The notes under the pieces: model-generated | Database searches by the model: none | Told to the model about the DNA's origin: nothing | The model's input: the letters and a program-made list of their open reading frames with translations, nothing else | Program-made: the position numbers and the translations under genes | Shown: piece by piece, positions 33,467 to 42,512 of the stretch | Layout of the letters: the number at the start of each line of letters is the position of its first letter | Numbering within the stretch: the first letter of the stretch is position 1 | Assembly: GCA_017642895.1 (NCBI GenBank) | Contig: JAEPON010000002.1 | Location: 186,001-250,000 of the forward strand | Length of the DNA stretch: 64,000 bases | Reading direction: 5' to 3' | Source of the DNA: Roseitalea sp. | Lineage (GTDB): Bacteria > Pseudomonadota > Alphaproteobacteria > Rhizobiales > Rhizobiaceae

Positions 33467-33488
33467 CGCGCCGGACGGGCGCGTTTTT
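33467..33488 (+). terminator. Hairpin with T-run in the rpmJ leader
   Basis: CGCGCC (33467-33472) pairs with GGCGCG (33478-33483) around a 5-base loop and is followed by TTTTT. A second GGCGCC hairpin comes at 33497-33518. It lies downstream of the TTGACA promoter, so it may end a short leader RNA or regulate rpmJ, or simply terminate the upstream gene. Confidence 0.5.
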
Positions 33489-33541
33489 GTTTGCCCGGCG
33501 CCTGGCGCGAAGGGCGCCGACCGACCGGCCGAGTTGAGACC

Positions 33542-33667
33542 ATGAAGATCAAGAATTCGCTGAAATCGCTGAAAGCCCGCGACCGCAACAACCGCGTCGT
33601 CCGCCGCAAGGGCCGGGTCTATGTGATCAACAAGCAGAACCCGCGTTACAAGGCGCGCCAGGGCTGA
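33542..33667 (+). CDS. rpmJ: 50S ribosomal protein L36 (zinc-free type)
   Basis: The 41-residue product starts [18 protein letters not shown] and ends [13 protein letters not shown], the alphaproteobacterial L36 without the CxxC/CxH zinc ligands. It is basic and compact, and sits on its own. The leader carries a promoter and a hairpin with T-run. The gene is under 45 codons and easily missed. Confidence 0.95.
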   Translation: MKIKNSLKSLKARDRNNRVVRRKGRVYVINKQNPRYKARQG

Positions 33668-33808
33668 CGCGACCGCGTTAACCTTCGGTTCACCACATCT
33701 GTCGATTTGGCTGCGGCCGCGGGCATGCCCTGTGGCCGCTTTGCCGTGCACAAATACCTCACGCATTTTTGCATTTGACGCCGGGCTTGCGGGCGATACC
33801 TTGATGGC

Positions 33809-34471
33809 ATGCGCGCGATTCCGACCGCCCTTACCGCCCTTGTTGCCGGCCTAGCCCTGTCCCTGGCCGCCGTCCCGGTCACGGCGCAGACGATCATCGA
33901 TCCCGAGGCGCCGCTTTCCGAGCCCGAGCAGCCCGAGGCCGAGGCGCTTCTGCCGCCGATCGACGACGTGCCGCTGGTCGATGACGGGCGCGCCGGCCGG
34001 CTCGATCAACTGTTTGCCGAATTGAAGCGCACCCCCGATGCGCGCCGCGCCGACACTCTCGCCGACGCCATCTGGGCGCAATGGCATCGCTCGGGCAGCG
34101 CCAGCATCGACCTGATGATGCAATGGGCGAACGAGGCGGCCGGCAAGAGGCGCCATGCGATGGCGCTCGATTTCCTCGATCAGGTGGTGATCCGCGCGCC
34201 CGATTTCGCCGAGGGATGGAACCGCCGCGCCACGCTGCATTTTTCGATGAACAATTACGCCAAGTCGATGAACGACATCCAGAAGGTGCTGGCGCTGGAG
34301 CCGCGCCATTTCGGCGCCCTGTCGGGCATGGCGACGATCCTGGAGCGCACCGGCAACAAGGCCGCCGCGCTCGATGCCTGGCAACGCGCGCTCGAGGTCT
34401 ATCCCGCCATGCGGTCGGCCCAGGAAGCGGTGATCCGTCTGAGCGACGATCTCGCCGGCGAGCCCGCCTGA
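33809..34471 (+). CDS. Exported tetratricopeptide-repeat protein
   Basis: The 220-residue protein has a signal peptide (ALVAGLALSLAAVPVTAQ), a Pro/Glu-rich spacer (PEAPLSEPEQPEAEALLPP), and TPR repeats (MALDFLDQVVIRAPDFAEGWNRRATLHFSMNNYAKSMNDIQKVLALEPRHFGALSGMA in pattern; key parts DFAEGWNRRATLHFSMN and LEPRHFGALSGMA). It is probably a periplasmic scaffold. An ArgR-like or enzyme domain is absent. It is 141 bp downstream of rpmJ and 49 bp upstream of a hydrolase gene. Partner unknown. Confidence 0.85.
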   Translation: MRAIPTALTALVAGLALSLAAVPVTAQTIIDPEAPLSEPEQPEAEALLPPIDDVPLVDDGRAGRLDQLFAELKRTPDARRADTLADAIWAQWHRSGSASIDLMMQWANEAAGKRRHAMALDFLDQVVIRAPDFAEGWNRRATLHFSMNNYAKSMNDIQKVLALEPRHFGALSGMATILERTGNKAAALDAWQRALEVYPAMRSAQEAVIRLSDDLAGEPA

Positions 34472-34520
34472 ATCACATCCGCGCACCCGCTTCCCGAAAG
34501 ACCGGATCCGCCCCTTGAAC

Positions 34521-35597
34521 ATGCTTGCCGCCACCCTCGCCGCGCTTGTCGCGCTGGTTCTTGCGCTGATGGCGGTCACCCGCATTGGCGTCGTCATGAT
34601 CGAGCGTCGCCATCCGCCCGCCGGCGTGATCGTTGCGGCAAACGGCACCGACATGCATCTCGTTCGCATTCCCGCCGGGGCGGACGCCGATCTGCCGCCC
34701 ATCGTCTTCCTGCACGGTGCCAGCGGCAATCTGCATGATGCGATGACGATCCATGCCGACCGGCTGCGCGGCCGCGCCGATCTCGTCTTCGTCGACCGGC
34801 CCGGCCATGGCTGGTCGTCGCGCGGGCCGGCGGCAAACGCATTGCCCGATGGCCAGGCAGCAACGCTCGCCGCCATGCTCGACGAACTCGGCATCGAAAA
34901 GGCGATCATTGTCGGCCATTCCTTTGGCGGCGCGATCGCCGCGTCCTTCGCGCTCAATCACCCCGACAAGACGGTCGGCACGGTGTTCCTCGCGCCCGTC
35001 AGCCACCCATGGCCCGGCGGCATAAGCTGGTACTATACACTCACCGCCATACCCGTCGTCGGCTGGCTCTTCTCGGAAACGCTCGCCCTGCCCGGCGGCT
35101 GGTGGCGCGCCGAAGGCGGCACGGCCTGCGTCTTCGCGCCGAACCGGCCGACGCCGGATTATGCGGACCGCACGCATCTCGACCTTCTGTTCCGCCCGGC
35201 GCATTTTCGCGCCAATGCGAGCGATGTTGCCAGCCTTTACGACTATGTCACCGAGGTTTCGCCGCGCTACCGCGAGATCGAAACGCCGTCCGTGATCATC
35301 ACCGGCGACAAGGACACGATCGTCCTGCCGTCCATTCACTCCAAAGGTCTGGCGCGCGACCTGCAGGATGCCGAACTGGTGCGCATCCATAATCTCGGCC
35401 ACAAGCCCGACCATGTCGTCCCCGATCTGGTCGTCGCCGCCCTCGAAAGCGTTGCCGGCCGGGACCGCGATTTGCAGGCGCTGGCGCGGCAGGCCGAAGC
35501 GCGGCTGGCGGCCGATGCGTTTGGCCCGCTCGACCGGTGCCTCGACAGCGAGGAAATCCGCAAGGAGGTGGAGGCGGCAGGCTACCGGCTGGAATGA
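34521..35597 (+). CDS. Membrane-anchored alpha/beta hydrolase
   Basis: The 358-residue protein has an N-terminal membrane helix (AATLAALVALVLALMAVT) and an alpha/beta-hydrolase domain. It has the oxyanion-region FLHGASGN, the nucleophile elbow GHSFGG, the acid in ITGDKDTIV and the histidine in NLGHKPDH. The catalytic triad is complete. The substrate is unknown. An in-frame TTG at 34515 is an alternative start. It is convergent with pyk, the two stops being 7 bp apart. Confidence 0.87.
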   Translation: MLAATLAALVALVLALMAVTRIGVVMIERRHPPAGVIVAANGTDMHLVRIPAGADADLPPIVFLHGASGNLHDAMTIHADRLRGRADLVFVDRPGHGWSSRGPAANALPDGQAATLAAMLDELGIEKAIIVGHSFGGAIAASFALNHPDKTVGTVFLAPVSHPWPGGISWYYTLTAIPVVGWLFSETLALPGGWWRAEGGTACVFAPNRPTPDYADRTHLDLLFRPAHFRANASDVASLYDYVTEVSPRYREIETPSVIITGDKDTIVLPSIHSKGLARDLQDAELVRIHNLGHKPDHVVPDLVVAALESVAGRDRDLQALARQAEARLAADAFGPLDRCLDSEEIRKEVEAAGYRLE

Positions 35598-35604
35598 TCA
35601 GCCA

Positions 35605-37044
35605 CTAGATTCCGCTCAGACCGTCCGAACCGATATAGGCGATGCGCAGCATGTTGGTCGCACCCGGCGTGCCCAGCGGCACGCCCGCCGTGATGATGAT
35701 GCGGTCGCCGGGCTTGGCGAATTTTTCGGCGAACGCGATGCGGCAGGCCCGATCGACCATGTCGTCGAGATCGGCCGGCTCGCTGTCGGTGACGACGCAA
35801 TGAAGCCCCCAGGCGAGCGACAGGCGGCGCGCCGTCTCAACGACCGGGGAGAGCGCGATGATCGGCACGCTGGGACGCTCGCGCGAGGCACGCTGGCCGG
35901 TTGTGCCCGAGGCCGTGTAGCAAACCACCGCGCTCAGTTCGAGCGTCTCGGCAATCTGCCGGGCCGCGGCCGAAATCGCATCGGCGCCGGTCGCTTCGGG
36001 CTCGGCGCGCTGCGCGTGGATGATGCCCGGATAGGTCGGGTCGCGCTCGATCCGGCTGGCGATGGAGGACATGGTCCGCACGGCCTCGACCGGATAGTCC
36101 CCGGCCGCCGATTCGGCCGAAAGCATCACGGCGTCCGCGCCTTCGAACACCGCCGTTGCCACGTCCGAGACCTCCGCGCGCGTCGGCACGGGGGCGGCGA
36201 TCATCGATTCGAGCATCTGCGTGGCAACGACCACCGGCTTGCCCGCGCGCCGCGCCTTGCGGGTGATCTGCTTTTGGATGCCCGGCACGCTTTCGAGCGG
36301 CATCTCGACGCCCAGATCGCCGCGCGCCACCATCACCGCGTCCGACAGTTCGATGATCTCGTCGATCCGTTCGACCGCCTGCGGCTTTTCGATCTTCGAC
36401 AAAAGCGCGACGCTGCCGCGCGCGATCTTGCGCACCTCGGCCAGATCCTCCGGCCGCTGGATGAACGAAAGCGCCACCCAGTCGACATCCTCCTTGAGCA
36501 CCTCGTCCAGATCGGCGCGATCCTTGTCGGTCAACGCCCCGACGCCCAGCGTCGTATCGGGCAGGCTGACGCCCTTGCGGTCGGAGATCACCGTACCGGA
36601 GACCACCTTGCAGGTGATCGAATTGCCGTCCGAGGCGGTCGCCGCCAGTTGCAGCCGGCCGTCGTCGATCAGAAGCCGGTGGCCCGGCTGCACCGCTTCG
36701 AGGATTTCCGGATGCGGCAGGTAGACCCGTCTTTCGTCGCCCGGCTCGTCGCGATCGTCGAGCGTGAAGGTCTGGCCGATCTCCAGCGTCACCTTGCCGT
36801 CGGCGAATGTGCCGACCCGCAGTTTGGGACCCTGAAGGTCGGCAAGGATCCCGATCGGATGACCCATGCGCGCCTCGACCGCCCGCACCCGCTTGACCAG
36901 ATCGCGCATCAGATCGTGGCTGGCATGGCTCATATTGATGCGGAACACATCGGCGCCGGCCTCGTGCAACTGTCCGATCATCTCCTCGGAGGAGGAAGCC
37001 GGACCCAGCGTTGCGAGAATCTTGACCCTGCGGCTGCGTTTCAC
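35605..37044 (-). CDS. pyk: Pyruvate kinase
   Basis: Pyruvate kinase makes pyruvate and ATP from phosphoenolpyruvate and ADP. The 479-residue product has the N-terminal barrel start RRVKILATLGPAS with the nucleotide-contact Arg, FRINMSHASHD, the active-site segment SKIEKPQAVERIDEII with the catalytic Lys, MVARGDLGVEMP, and the C-terminal allosteric domain. Length and motifs are standard. Its ATG overlaps the stop of the DUF1036 gene by 4 bp (ATGA), so the two are translated together, as in other Rhizobiales. Confidence 0.98.
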   Translation of the reverse strand: MKRSRRVKILATLGPASSSEEMIGQLHEAGADVFRINMSHASHDLMRDLVKRVRAVEARMGHPIGILADLQGPKLRVGTFADGKVTLEIGQTFTLDDRDEPGDERRVYLPHPEILEAVQPGHRLLIDDGRLQLAATASDGNSITCKVVSGTVISDRKGVSLPDTTLGVGALTDKDRADLDEVLKEDVDWVALSFIQRPEDLAEVRKIARGSVALLSKIEKPQAVERIDEIIELSDAVMVARGDLGVEMPLESVPGIQKQITRKARRAGKPVVVATQMLESMIAAPVPTRAEVSDVATAVFEGADAVMLSAESAAGDYPVEAVRTMSSIASRIERDPTYPGIIHAQRAEPEATGADAISAAARQIAETLELSAVVCYTASGTTGQRASRERPSVPIIALSPVVETARRLSLAWGLHCVVTDSEPADLDDMVDRACRIAFAEKFAKPGDRIIITAGVPLGTPGATNMLRIAYIGSDGLSGI

Positions 37045-37541
37045 TGTCCGGTCCCCTCGGTGACATTGGATGTCTCCGGGGTCTCTTCCGGCGCGGCGCC
37101 GTCATTGTCAACCAATTGCACCATCCAGCTTTGCTGATTGCCGGTGTCGTACTCGCGAAAGCCCGCGCGCTGGAAACCGCGGGCAAAACAGTCATTGACG
37201 CCGGTGATCTTGAACTCGCGTTCGGCGACGCACATCGAGATCGGCCCGTCCCAGCGGCCGCCGCGCAGCGCGTCCTCGGCATAAAGATAATAGTAGCGTG
37301 AGGCGAGCGCGCCCTCGATCAGCGTCTTGCACTTGGCCGGCTCGACATGCCACCAGCCCTCGGTGATCCATCCGGCGCGCGCGCGGTAGCCGATCGCGAC
37401 GCCCACCAGTTCCTGCGTCGAATTGCACACGCGGAAATCGGCCTGGGCCGGCGCCGTGCCGGCCAGGGTGGCGCCACCCGCCAGGGCTGCCGACAGCAGC
37501 CACGGTCCAGCCAGCCCCCCCACGCTCCATCGTCTTTTCAT
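37041..37541 (-). CDS. DUF1036 family exported protein
   Basis: The 166-residue protein has a signal peptide (cleavage near APAQA) and the DUF1036 pattern: DFRVCNSTQELVGVAIGYR, GWITEGWWHVEPAKCKTLIEGAL and YYYLYAEDA (key parts VCNSTQELVGVAIGY and GWWHVEPAKCKT). Conserved Cys residues suggest disulfides in the periplasm. Function is unknown. The ATG at 37541 is preferred; the longer frame from 37565 adds residues before the signal. It is coupled to pyk by a 4-bp overlap. Confidence 0.88.
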   Translation of the reverse strand: MKRRWSVGGLAGPWLLSAALAGGATLAGTAPAQADFRVCNSTQELVGVAIGYRARAGWITEGWWHVEPAKCKTLIEGALASRYYYLYAEDALRGGRWDGPISMCVAEREFKITGVNDCFARGFQRAGFREYDTGNQQSWMVQLVDNDGAAPEETPETSNVTEGTGQ

Positions 37542-37710
37542 GTGCTTAGGCCCGAACCAGCGCATCGGTTCCTTTTGGCATGGCTGCCATCTTTGTCAAT
37601 CCGAAGGCACCGACCCGCGCGTCGCTGCGGCACTGGACAAGCTCCCATCGGACGGCAATTGTGAGAACTTGAAAACCGGCTCGTTGCCGCCATCCACAAG
37701 GAAACGCACA

Positions 37711-38019
37711 ATGCCCGACCTCGATCCTGACACACGAACGCAATTGGAGGCGGCCGCGTTCCGCACCCTGGTCGCGCATCTGCGTGCGCGCACCGATGTT
37801 CAGAACATCGATCTGATGAACCTCGCCGGCTTCTGCCGCAATTGCCTGTCGAACTGGTATCAGGATGCCGCCGCCGACAAGGGGATCGATCTGTCCAAGC
37901 CGGCGGCGCGTGAAATCGTCTATGGCATGCCCTATGACGAGTGGAAGCGTCTGTATCAGACCGAGGCAACGGCCGAGCAAAAGACGGCGTTCGCCGAGAG
38001 CGCACGCGCGCACGACTGA
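37711..38019 (+). CDS. DUF1244 family protein
   Basis: The 102-residue protein matches DUF1244: AAAFRTLVAHLRARTDVQNIDLMNLAGFCRNCLSNWYQDAA in pattern (key part NLAGFCRNCLSNWY) and REIVYGMPYDEWKRLYQ. The CRNC pair could bind a metal or Fe-S cluster, but this is untested. It is divergent from the DUF1036-pyk pair and convergent with the next gene, whose stop is 4 bp away. A comparable order occurs in related genomes. Confidence 0.9.
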   Translation: MPDLDPDTRTQLEAAAFRTLVAHLRARTDVQNIDLMNLAGFCRNCLSNWYQDAAADKGIDLSKPAAREIVYGMPYDEWKRLYQTEATAEQKTAFAESARAHD

Positions 38020-38023
38020 CGCG

Positions 38024-39349
38024 CTATTGCATGGTCGTGCCGGCATCGACCGGCGAGAGCGCGCCGGTCGCCTGCGGTGTCGGAGCCGGCGTCAGCGGCG
38101 CCACGCGTCCGGCCCGCCCCTCGCGCGGCGGCGGCGGCAGCCCCTCCTCGACCAGGCGTTGACGCACCGAGCGCGCCTGCAAGGGGTTGTCCACCGCGGC
38201 CGGCTGGTTGACATCGCCCAATAGCACGCTGCCGCCATCCAGATCGGGGTCGGTGAGCGCGATCGGGTTGACGCGGTCGAGGTCCGCCTCGGTCTGCAGC
38301 GGCGGAAGCTTCATGATGGGCAGATTGTCCGGGCCGAGCGATGTCACCAGCGGAAGCGCCGAGTCGCCGAGGATCTGCTTGAGCTGGCGCTCGACGTAAA
38401 AGGCGATCTTGCGCTGGCCTGCGGGCGTGAAATTGATGCCGTCCGAGCCGCGCAGCCGCACGACCTGGCCCTTGATGTCGGGACCGCGCTCGATGAAGTT
38501 GCCGTCCTCATCGACAAACCCGTCCCATATGTCGACGAAATGGCCGTTCGCCGCCTCGGCGCGCGCGCGGTAGATTTCGTTGAATGCCAGCATGTCCGCC
38601 GACATGGAGCGGAACCGGAACGGCGGGCTGCCGGTCCACACGAGCGCGACGCCCGCCTCGCCCGCCGCATTGATGAAAGCGTCGATGCGGCCCTGATATT
38701 CCGTACGCCATTCCTCCGAAAGCACCTCGCGCGTGCGCCCGTCAATGCGCAGGGGCTGGCGATCGTTCGAACCCAGATGGACGACCAGAACCGATGGCTT
38801 GACCTCTTCGAGGATCGTGCCGATCTCGCCCGGCCAGTCGTAGAAATCATCGCGCACGAAGCCCGAAGAGCCATTGACCCGCCGCTCGACGACCACATTG
38901 GGCGATGCGGCGAACGCGTCGGTGAGCCCGCGCGCCAGCCCGTCGGCCACGAAATCGCCGACGACAAGAACGATCCGTGCATTGTCCGCCTTCTCGACCG
39001 CTTCGGTCCGCGGCGCGGCGGGTGCCGATGCCACCCGGGACCCCGATTGCGACCGTGGAGCCGCGCGTTGCGCGGGCGCGGCACGGCGTGGCGTGGTGCG
39101 CTGGCGCGGCGCGGCCTGGCGCGGGCGCGGTTGCCGCGTTGTTTCCTCCCGGTTGCGGTTGAACAGCATCTGCAAAAGACCGCGCTCACCGGGACGCGAC
39201 TGGGCATGGGCATCGGCAATGCCGCCCGAGCCGGTGACCGGTTCGCCGATCAGCAGCACGGCGACGGCTAAGCCCATGGCAAGAAACACGCGCCACGCAC
39301 GTGTCCCTGCCTGCCCATTGCAGCACCGATCGAGCCGACCGCCCATCAT
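38024..39349 (-). CDS. SGNH-hydrolase-fold protein (DUF459), likely non-catalytic
   Basis: The 441-residue protein has a membrane/signal segment at about 22-45, an Arg/Pro-rich spacer (about 65-110), and an SGNH domain at about 125-325. The block I motif reads VVGDFVADGL, so the nucleophile Ser of GDSL is Phe (residues 131-133 GDF). Block III, HLGSNDRQ, is intact. Block V reads DGINFTPAGQ, with Asn in place of the catalytic His (near 306). It therefore looks like a pseudo-enzyme or a binding protein. A Pro-rich tail follows. The gene lies 51 bp downstream of the lytic transglycosylase, suggesting a peptidoglycan role. Confidence 0.85.
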   Translation of the reverse strand: MMGGRLDRCCNGQAGTRAWRVFLAMGLAVAVLLIGEPVTGSGGIADAHAQSRPGERGLLQMLFNRNREETTRQPRPRQAAPRQRTTPRRAAPAQRAAPRSQSGSRVASAPAAPRTEAVEKADNARIVLVVGDFVADGLARGLTDAFAASPNVVVERRVNGSSGFVRDDFYDWPGEIGTILEEVKPSVLVVHLGSNDRQPLRIDGRTREVLSEEWRTEYQGRIDAFINAAGEAGVALVWTGSPPFRFRSMSADMLAFNEIYRARAEAANGHFVDIWDGFVDEDGNFIERGPDIKGQVVRLRGSDGINFTPAGQRKIAFYVERQLKQILGDSALPLVTSLGPDNLPIMKLPPLQTEADLDRVNPIALTDPDLDGGSVLLGDVNQPAAVDNPLQARSVRQRLVEEGLPPPPREGRAGRVAPLTPAPTPQATGALSPVDAGTTMQ

Positions 39350-39400
39350 AGTTGTTCCTGTTGCGCCCCGCCGCAGCGGCAATGGCTGTCGCAGCCCTGC

Positions 39401-40621
39401 CTAGCGTCGGCGCAGTACCTCTAACACTTCCATGGAGGCATAGCCATCCTGCGCCAGGCCGCGGCTGGCCTGGAACGCCTTGATGGCGCTGCGCGACATC
39501 GGCCCGATCTTGCCGTCGACATCGCCGTCATAAAAGCCCTGCCGTTTCAGCCGCGTCTGCAGTTCCTCGCTTTCGGCGACGGTCAGGCGGGTGAAGGGCC
39601 GCGTCCAGTCGCGGCTGGGCGCCGGGAAGCCGGCGATCTGATCGGCCAGAAGGCCCACGCCGAGCGCGTATTTGTCCGCATTGTTGTAGCGTTTGATGAC
39701 GAAGAAATTGCGGATCATCAGGAAGGCGGGGCCGTCGCGGCCCTGCAGCACCTTCAGTTCCGCCTGCTGGTCCGAGCGCGGAAAGGGCTGGCCGTTGGCG
39801 CGCACCACGCCGATGCGCTGCCATTCGCGCAGCGTCATCTGACCGCCAGGGAACCGCCGCCCGGCCGGCAGCACCACTTCGTACCCCCAGGTCTGGCCCG
39901 ACCGCCATCCATTGTTCTTCAAAAGGTTGGCGGCGGTATAAAGCGCGTCGGGGATCGAGTTCCAGATATCACGGCGGCCATCGCCGTCGCCATCGACCGC
40001 ATAGGCCTTGTAGCTGGTGGGAATGAATTGGGTATGACCCATGGCGCCGGCCCACGACCCGGTGAGCCCTTCAATCGCCACATCGCCGCGCTGGGCGATC
40101 TTCAGGGCGGCGATCAACTGGCTCCGCGCGAACTTGGCGCGCCGTCGGTCGGCATAGGCGAGCGTTGCCAGCGCGCGCGGCACATAGTGCAGCCGGCCCG
40201 GCTGGGTCAGGGCCTCGCCATAGCTCGATTCCATCGACCAGATGGCGAGGATAATGTGCTTGGAAACGCCGGTCGACCGCTCGATCCGGTCCAAAAGGCG
40301 GCGGTGCTTGCGCAACATGTCCTGGCCGTTGGCGACGGTGCGCTCATTGACCCGCGCATCGATATATTGCCAGGCCTCGTCGCGGAATTCGGGCTGGAAG
40401 CGCGCCTTGCGCAGCACTTCCTGGTCGGGCGTGCGCACATTGGCGAACGCCCGGTCATAGACGCCTCCGTCAACGCCATTGGCGACCGCCACCGAGCGGA
40501 AATCGCGTATCCACTGCTGAAAACCGGCATCGGCGCGCGCCGGCGCCGTGCCGGCCAACATCACCATCGCCATCAAAGCGGCCAGACCTGCCGCCAGCCC
40601 GCTTCTGCACCCCTTCGTCAT
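39401..40621 (-). CDS. Lytic murein transglycosylase, MltB family
   Basis: The 406-residue exported protein (signal cleavage near APARA) has the MltB-type SLT_2 domain: IILAIWSMESSYGEAL with the catalytic Glu, GSWAGAMGHTQFIPTSYKAYAVDGDGDGRRDIWNS in pattern (core AGAMGHTQFIPTSY), and a C-terminal peptidoglycan-binding domain (LQTRLKRQGFYDGDVDGKIGPMSRSAIKAFQ; core GFYDGDVDGKIGP). It cleaves the glycan strand to 1,6-anhydro ends in the periplasm. GGGAGAAAGG lies before the ATG at 40621. It is upstream of the DUF459 gene, probably one operon. Confidence 0.95.
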   Translation of the reverse strand: MTKGCRSGLAAGLAALMAMVMLAGTAPARADAGFQQWIRDFRSVAVANGVDGGVYDRAFANVRTPDQEVLRKARFQPEFRDEAWQYIDARVNERTVANGQDMLRKHRRLLDRIERSTGVSKHIILAIWSMESSYGEALTQPGRLHYVPRALATLAYADRRRAKFARSQLIAALKIAQRGDVAIEGLTGSWAGAMGHTQFIPTSYKAYAVDGDGDGRRDIWNSIPDALYTAANLLKNNGWRSGQTWGYEVVLPAGRRFPGGQMTLREWQRIGVVRANGQPFPRSDQQAELKVLQGRDGPAFLMIRNFFVIKRYNNADKYALGVGLLADQIAGFPAPSRDWTRPFTRLTVAESEELQTRLKRQGFYDGDVDGKIGPMSRSAIKAFQASRGLAQDGYASMEVLEVLRRR

Positions 40622-40712
40622 GACAAGCCTTTCTCCCGATTTGCCTGGATGACGCCGCCCATCTGCCGCAGATTTTTTCCGCAAGTGTGGCAACAACCAT
40701 GGCGACAATGAG

Positions 40713-42350
40713 TCAGCGTTGCAGCCGAACCCCCACAAACGCATTGGTGGTGCCGGTTTCTTCGGTGGGGTCGTCGCTGTAGGTGCGTTCGTGACCGATC
40801 CGGCCCGTCAGGCCGACAAACCGGTTGAACCACCACGTCGCGCCAACCGTGCCGCCCACCGTGATCTCGTCCTCGGCCGCTCCGGTAACATCGTCATATT
40901 CGATGTTGAGCGCGCCGTTCAGCTCCAGATCGGCGCGTGCGCGGTGCGTGACACCCAGATTGGCCGCATAGACAAGCGCGCCGGAAACGTCGGCCGCCCC
41001 GCTGGTCGTCGTGGTTGTGCCGATGCCGGCGCTCACATTGGTCTGGCGACGCGGCGACCAGTTCAGCGATCCCACCACCGAAAGGCCGCCAATGTCGGCA
41101 AGGGCGGCATCGGCGAGATCCTCCCACACATAGCCGAGCGCGATTTCGCCTGACAGCTTCTCGCCGCCGTCGAACGCCGTGCCCAGCCGGAGCGCGTAGC
41201 GCGCCGCGTTCCGGTCGATGCCGGCCGGATCAGGACGCACATCCATGACACGCTGGCTGTATTCGATCTCGGCGAAGGGTGTCAGCAGAGGCGAAACCGA
41301 ATAGCCGCCGCGCAGCCGCCCGCCATAGCGCACATAATCCAGATCGTCCTGGGACACGACCGTGCCGTCGGTCAGCGTCGCACTGTCATGCACCTGTCGC
41401 TCGCCATTGATTTCGGCCAGCGCACTGAACGGGCCGGCCTGCCGCTGAAGGCCGACGGCGCCGGAAAATGTCTGCGTCACCGGATCATCGGTCGTGCCGA
41501 GCCCCGGAAACAGCAGCGGATCGGTGGCGATGGCGACCGCCGCCGAGCCGGGATCGTCCTTGCGATAGGCATAAGCGGCCGAAAGGTTCAGTTGCGTCTC
41601 GCGGTCGATGTCCATCCTGAGCGCGGCGTCGGCGCGCGCCTCCGGCTCGGTGTCCGCCTCGCCCGACACGCGCACCGGCAGCCGGCCCGAAAAACCGAAA
41701 TCCACCGCGTGACGGCTCCAGTCCGACGTGCCGCGCAGCGTCAGTGCCGCTTCACCAAATGTGCCCTGCGTATCGGCCGTGCCATAGGTCTGCGGCGTGG
41801 CGCCCACATTGGCGAAGGTGCTGCGCGTGCGTGTGTGACTGACACCCAGATCGAGCGTCGTGAAGACCGTGAAGGTGCCAAGGCGCAGGCCAAGCGGCGC
41901 GAACGGGTCCTCGTCGACCGAACCGGTCCCGGTCGCAAGCGGCCCGATCGAACCCACCGCCTCGGTTCGCCCGAACCGGGCCGGATCGTCAGGATCGGGT
42001 TCTTCGGCGTTTTCGATCAGCGCGCCGACGGCATCGGCGTCGTCACCGGTGTCATCGTCGGCATCGAACGGCTCGGCATTGTCGAACGTGACGGCAGCCG
42101 GTTGCCCGTCAAGCACCGACGCACCCGGCCGTGCGCCGGGCAAGGCGGCGGGCGCAGCGGTCACGTCCGCCGCCTCCGGCGACGTCGCGGTACCCGGGCG
42201 CGGAATGCCCAGCACGTTTTCTTCCACCTCGCCGCGCAGGTCGGGCACAAGCTGCGCGTGAGCCATCGCCGGGGCCATCGCTGCGGCAAGCGCCACCAGG
42301 GCGGCGCCGCGCCGCCTCCGACGATCCTGTGTATGCCGGCGCCCTGCCAC
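40713..42350 (-). CDS. Outer membrane beta-barrel protein
   Basis: The protein of 545 residues has a signal peptide (RRRRGAALVALAAAMAPAMAHA), an acidic Pro/Asp-rich region (about 30-130), and a C-terminal half of alternating amphipathic strands with repeated aromatic/Gly patterns (DLGVSHTRTRS, FAEIEYSQRVMDV, GLTGRIGHERTYSDD), a 12-16-strand barrel of the BBP2-like outer membrane family. It ends in RLQR rather than the usual terminal Phe. Function is unknown, perhaps exopolysaccharide-linked by family comparison. A GTG at 42350 is the likely start; a TTG at 42398 adds 16 residues. It is divergent from the KdsD gene. Confidence 0.75.
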   Translation of the reverse strand: MAGRRHTQDRRRRRGAALVALAAAMAPAMAHAQLVPDLRGEVEENVLGIPRPGTATSPEAADVTAAPAALPGARPGASVLDGQPAAVTFDNAEPFDADDDTGDDADAVGALIENAEEPDPDDPARFGRTEAVGSIGPLATGTGSVDEDPFAPLGLRLGTFTVFTTLDLGVSHTRTRSTFANVGATPQTYGTADTQGTFGEAALTLRGTSDWSRHAVDFGFSGRLPVRVSGEADTEPEARADAALRMDIDRETQLNLSAAYAYRKDDPGSAAVAIATDPLLFPGLGTTDDPVTQTFSGAVGLQRQAGPFSALAEINGERQVHDSATLTDGTVVSQDDLDYVRYGGRLRGGYSVSPLLTPFAEIEYSQRVMDVRPDPAGIDRNAARYALRLGTAFDGGEKLSGEIALGYVWEDLADAALADIGGLSVVGSLNWSPRRQTNVSAGIGTTTTTSGAADVSGALVYAANLGVTHRARADLELNGALNIEYDDVTGAAEDEITVGGTVGATWWFNRFVGLTGRIGHERTYSDDPTEETGTTNAFVGVRLQR

Positions 42351-42512
42351 GTTGCGTTCGTCCCGCCATTGTCCGATATCTTGCCAAGCGGTAAACAATC
42401 GAGGTTAACGAAGCGTTGAATCGGACGTGGCCGGATGGTGCGATGGACAATGCAGGCCCGATGCAATAGCTGACCGATATCGACCACCAGACCGGCGCGC
42501 GGACAAGACTCA

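Noticed and set aside
33678..33690. CtrA-type TTAAC sites near the TPR gene, and others near 42410 and 52780
   Set aside because: Only isolated half-sites occur, without the second half at the correct spacing.
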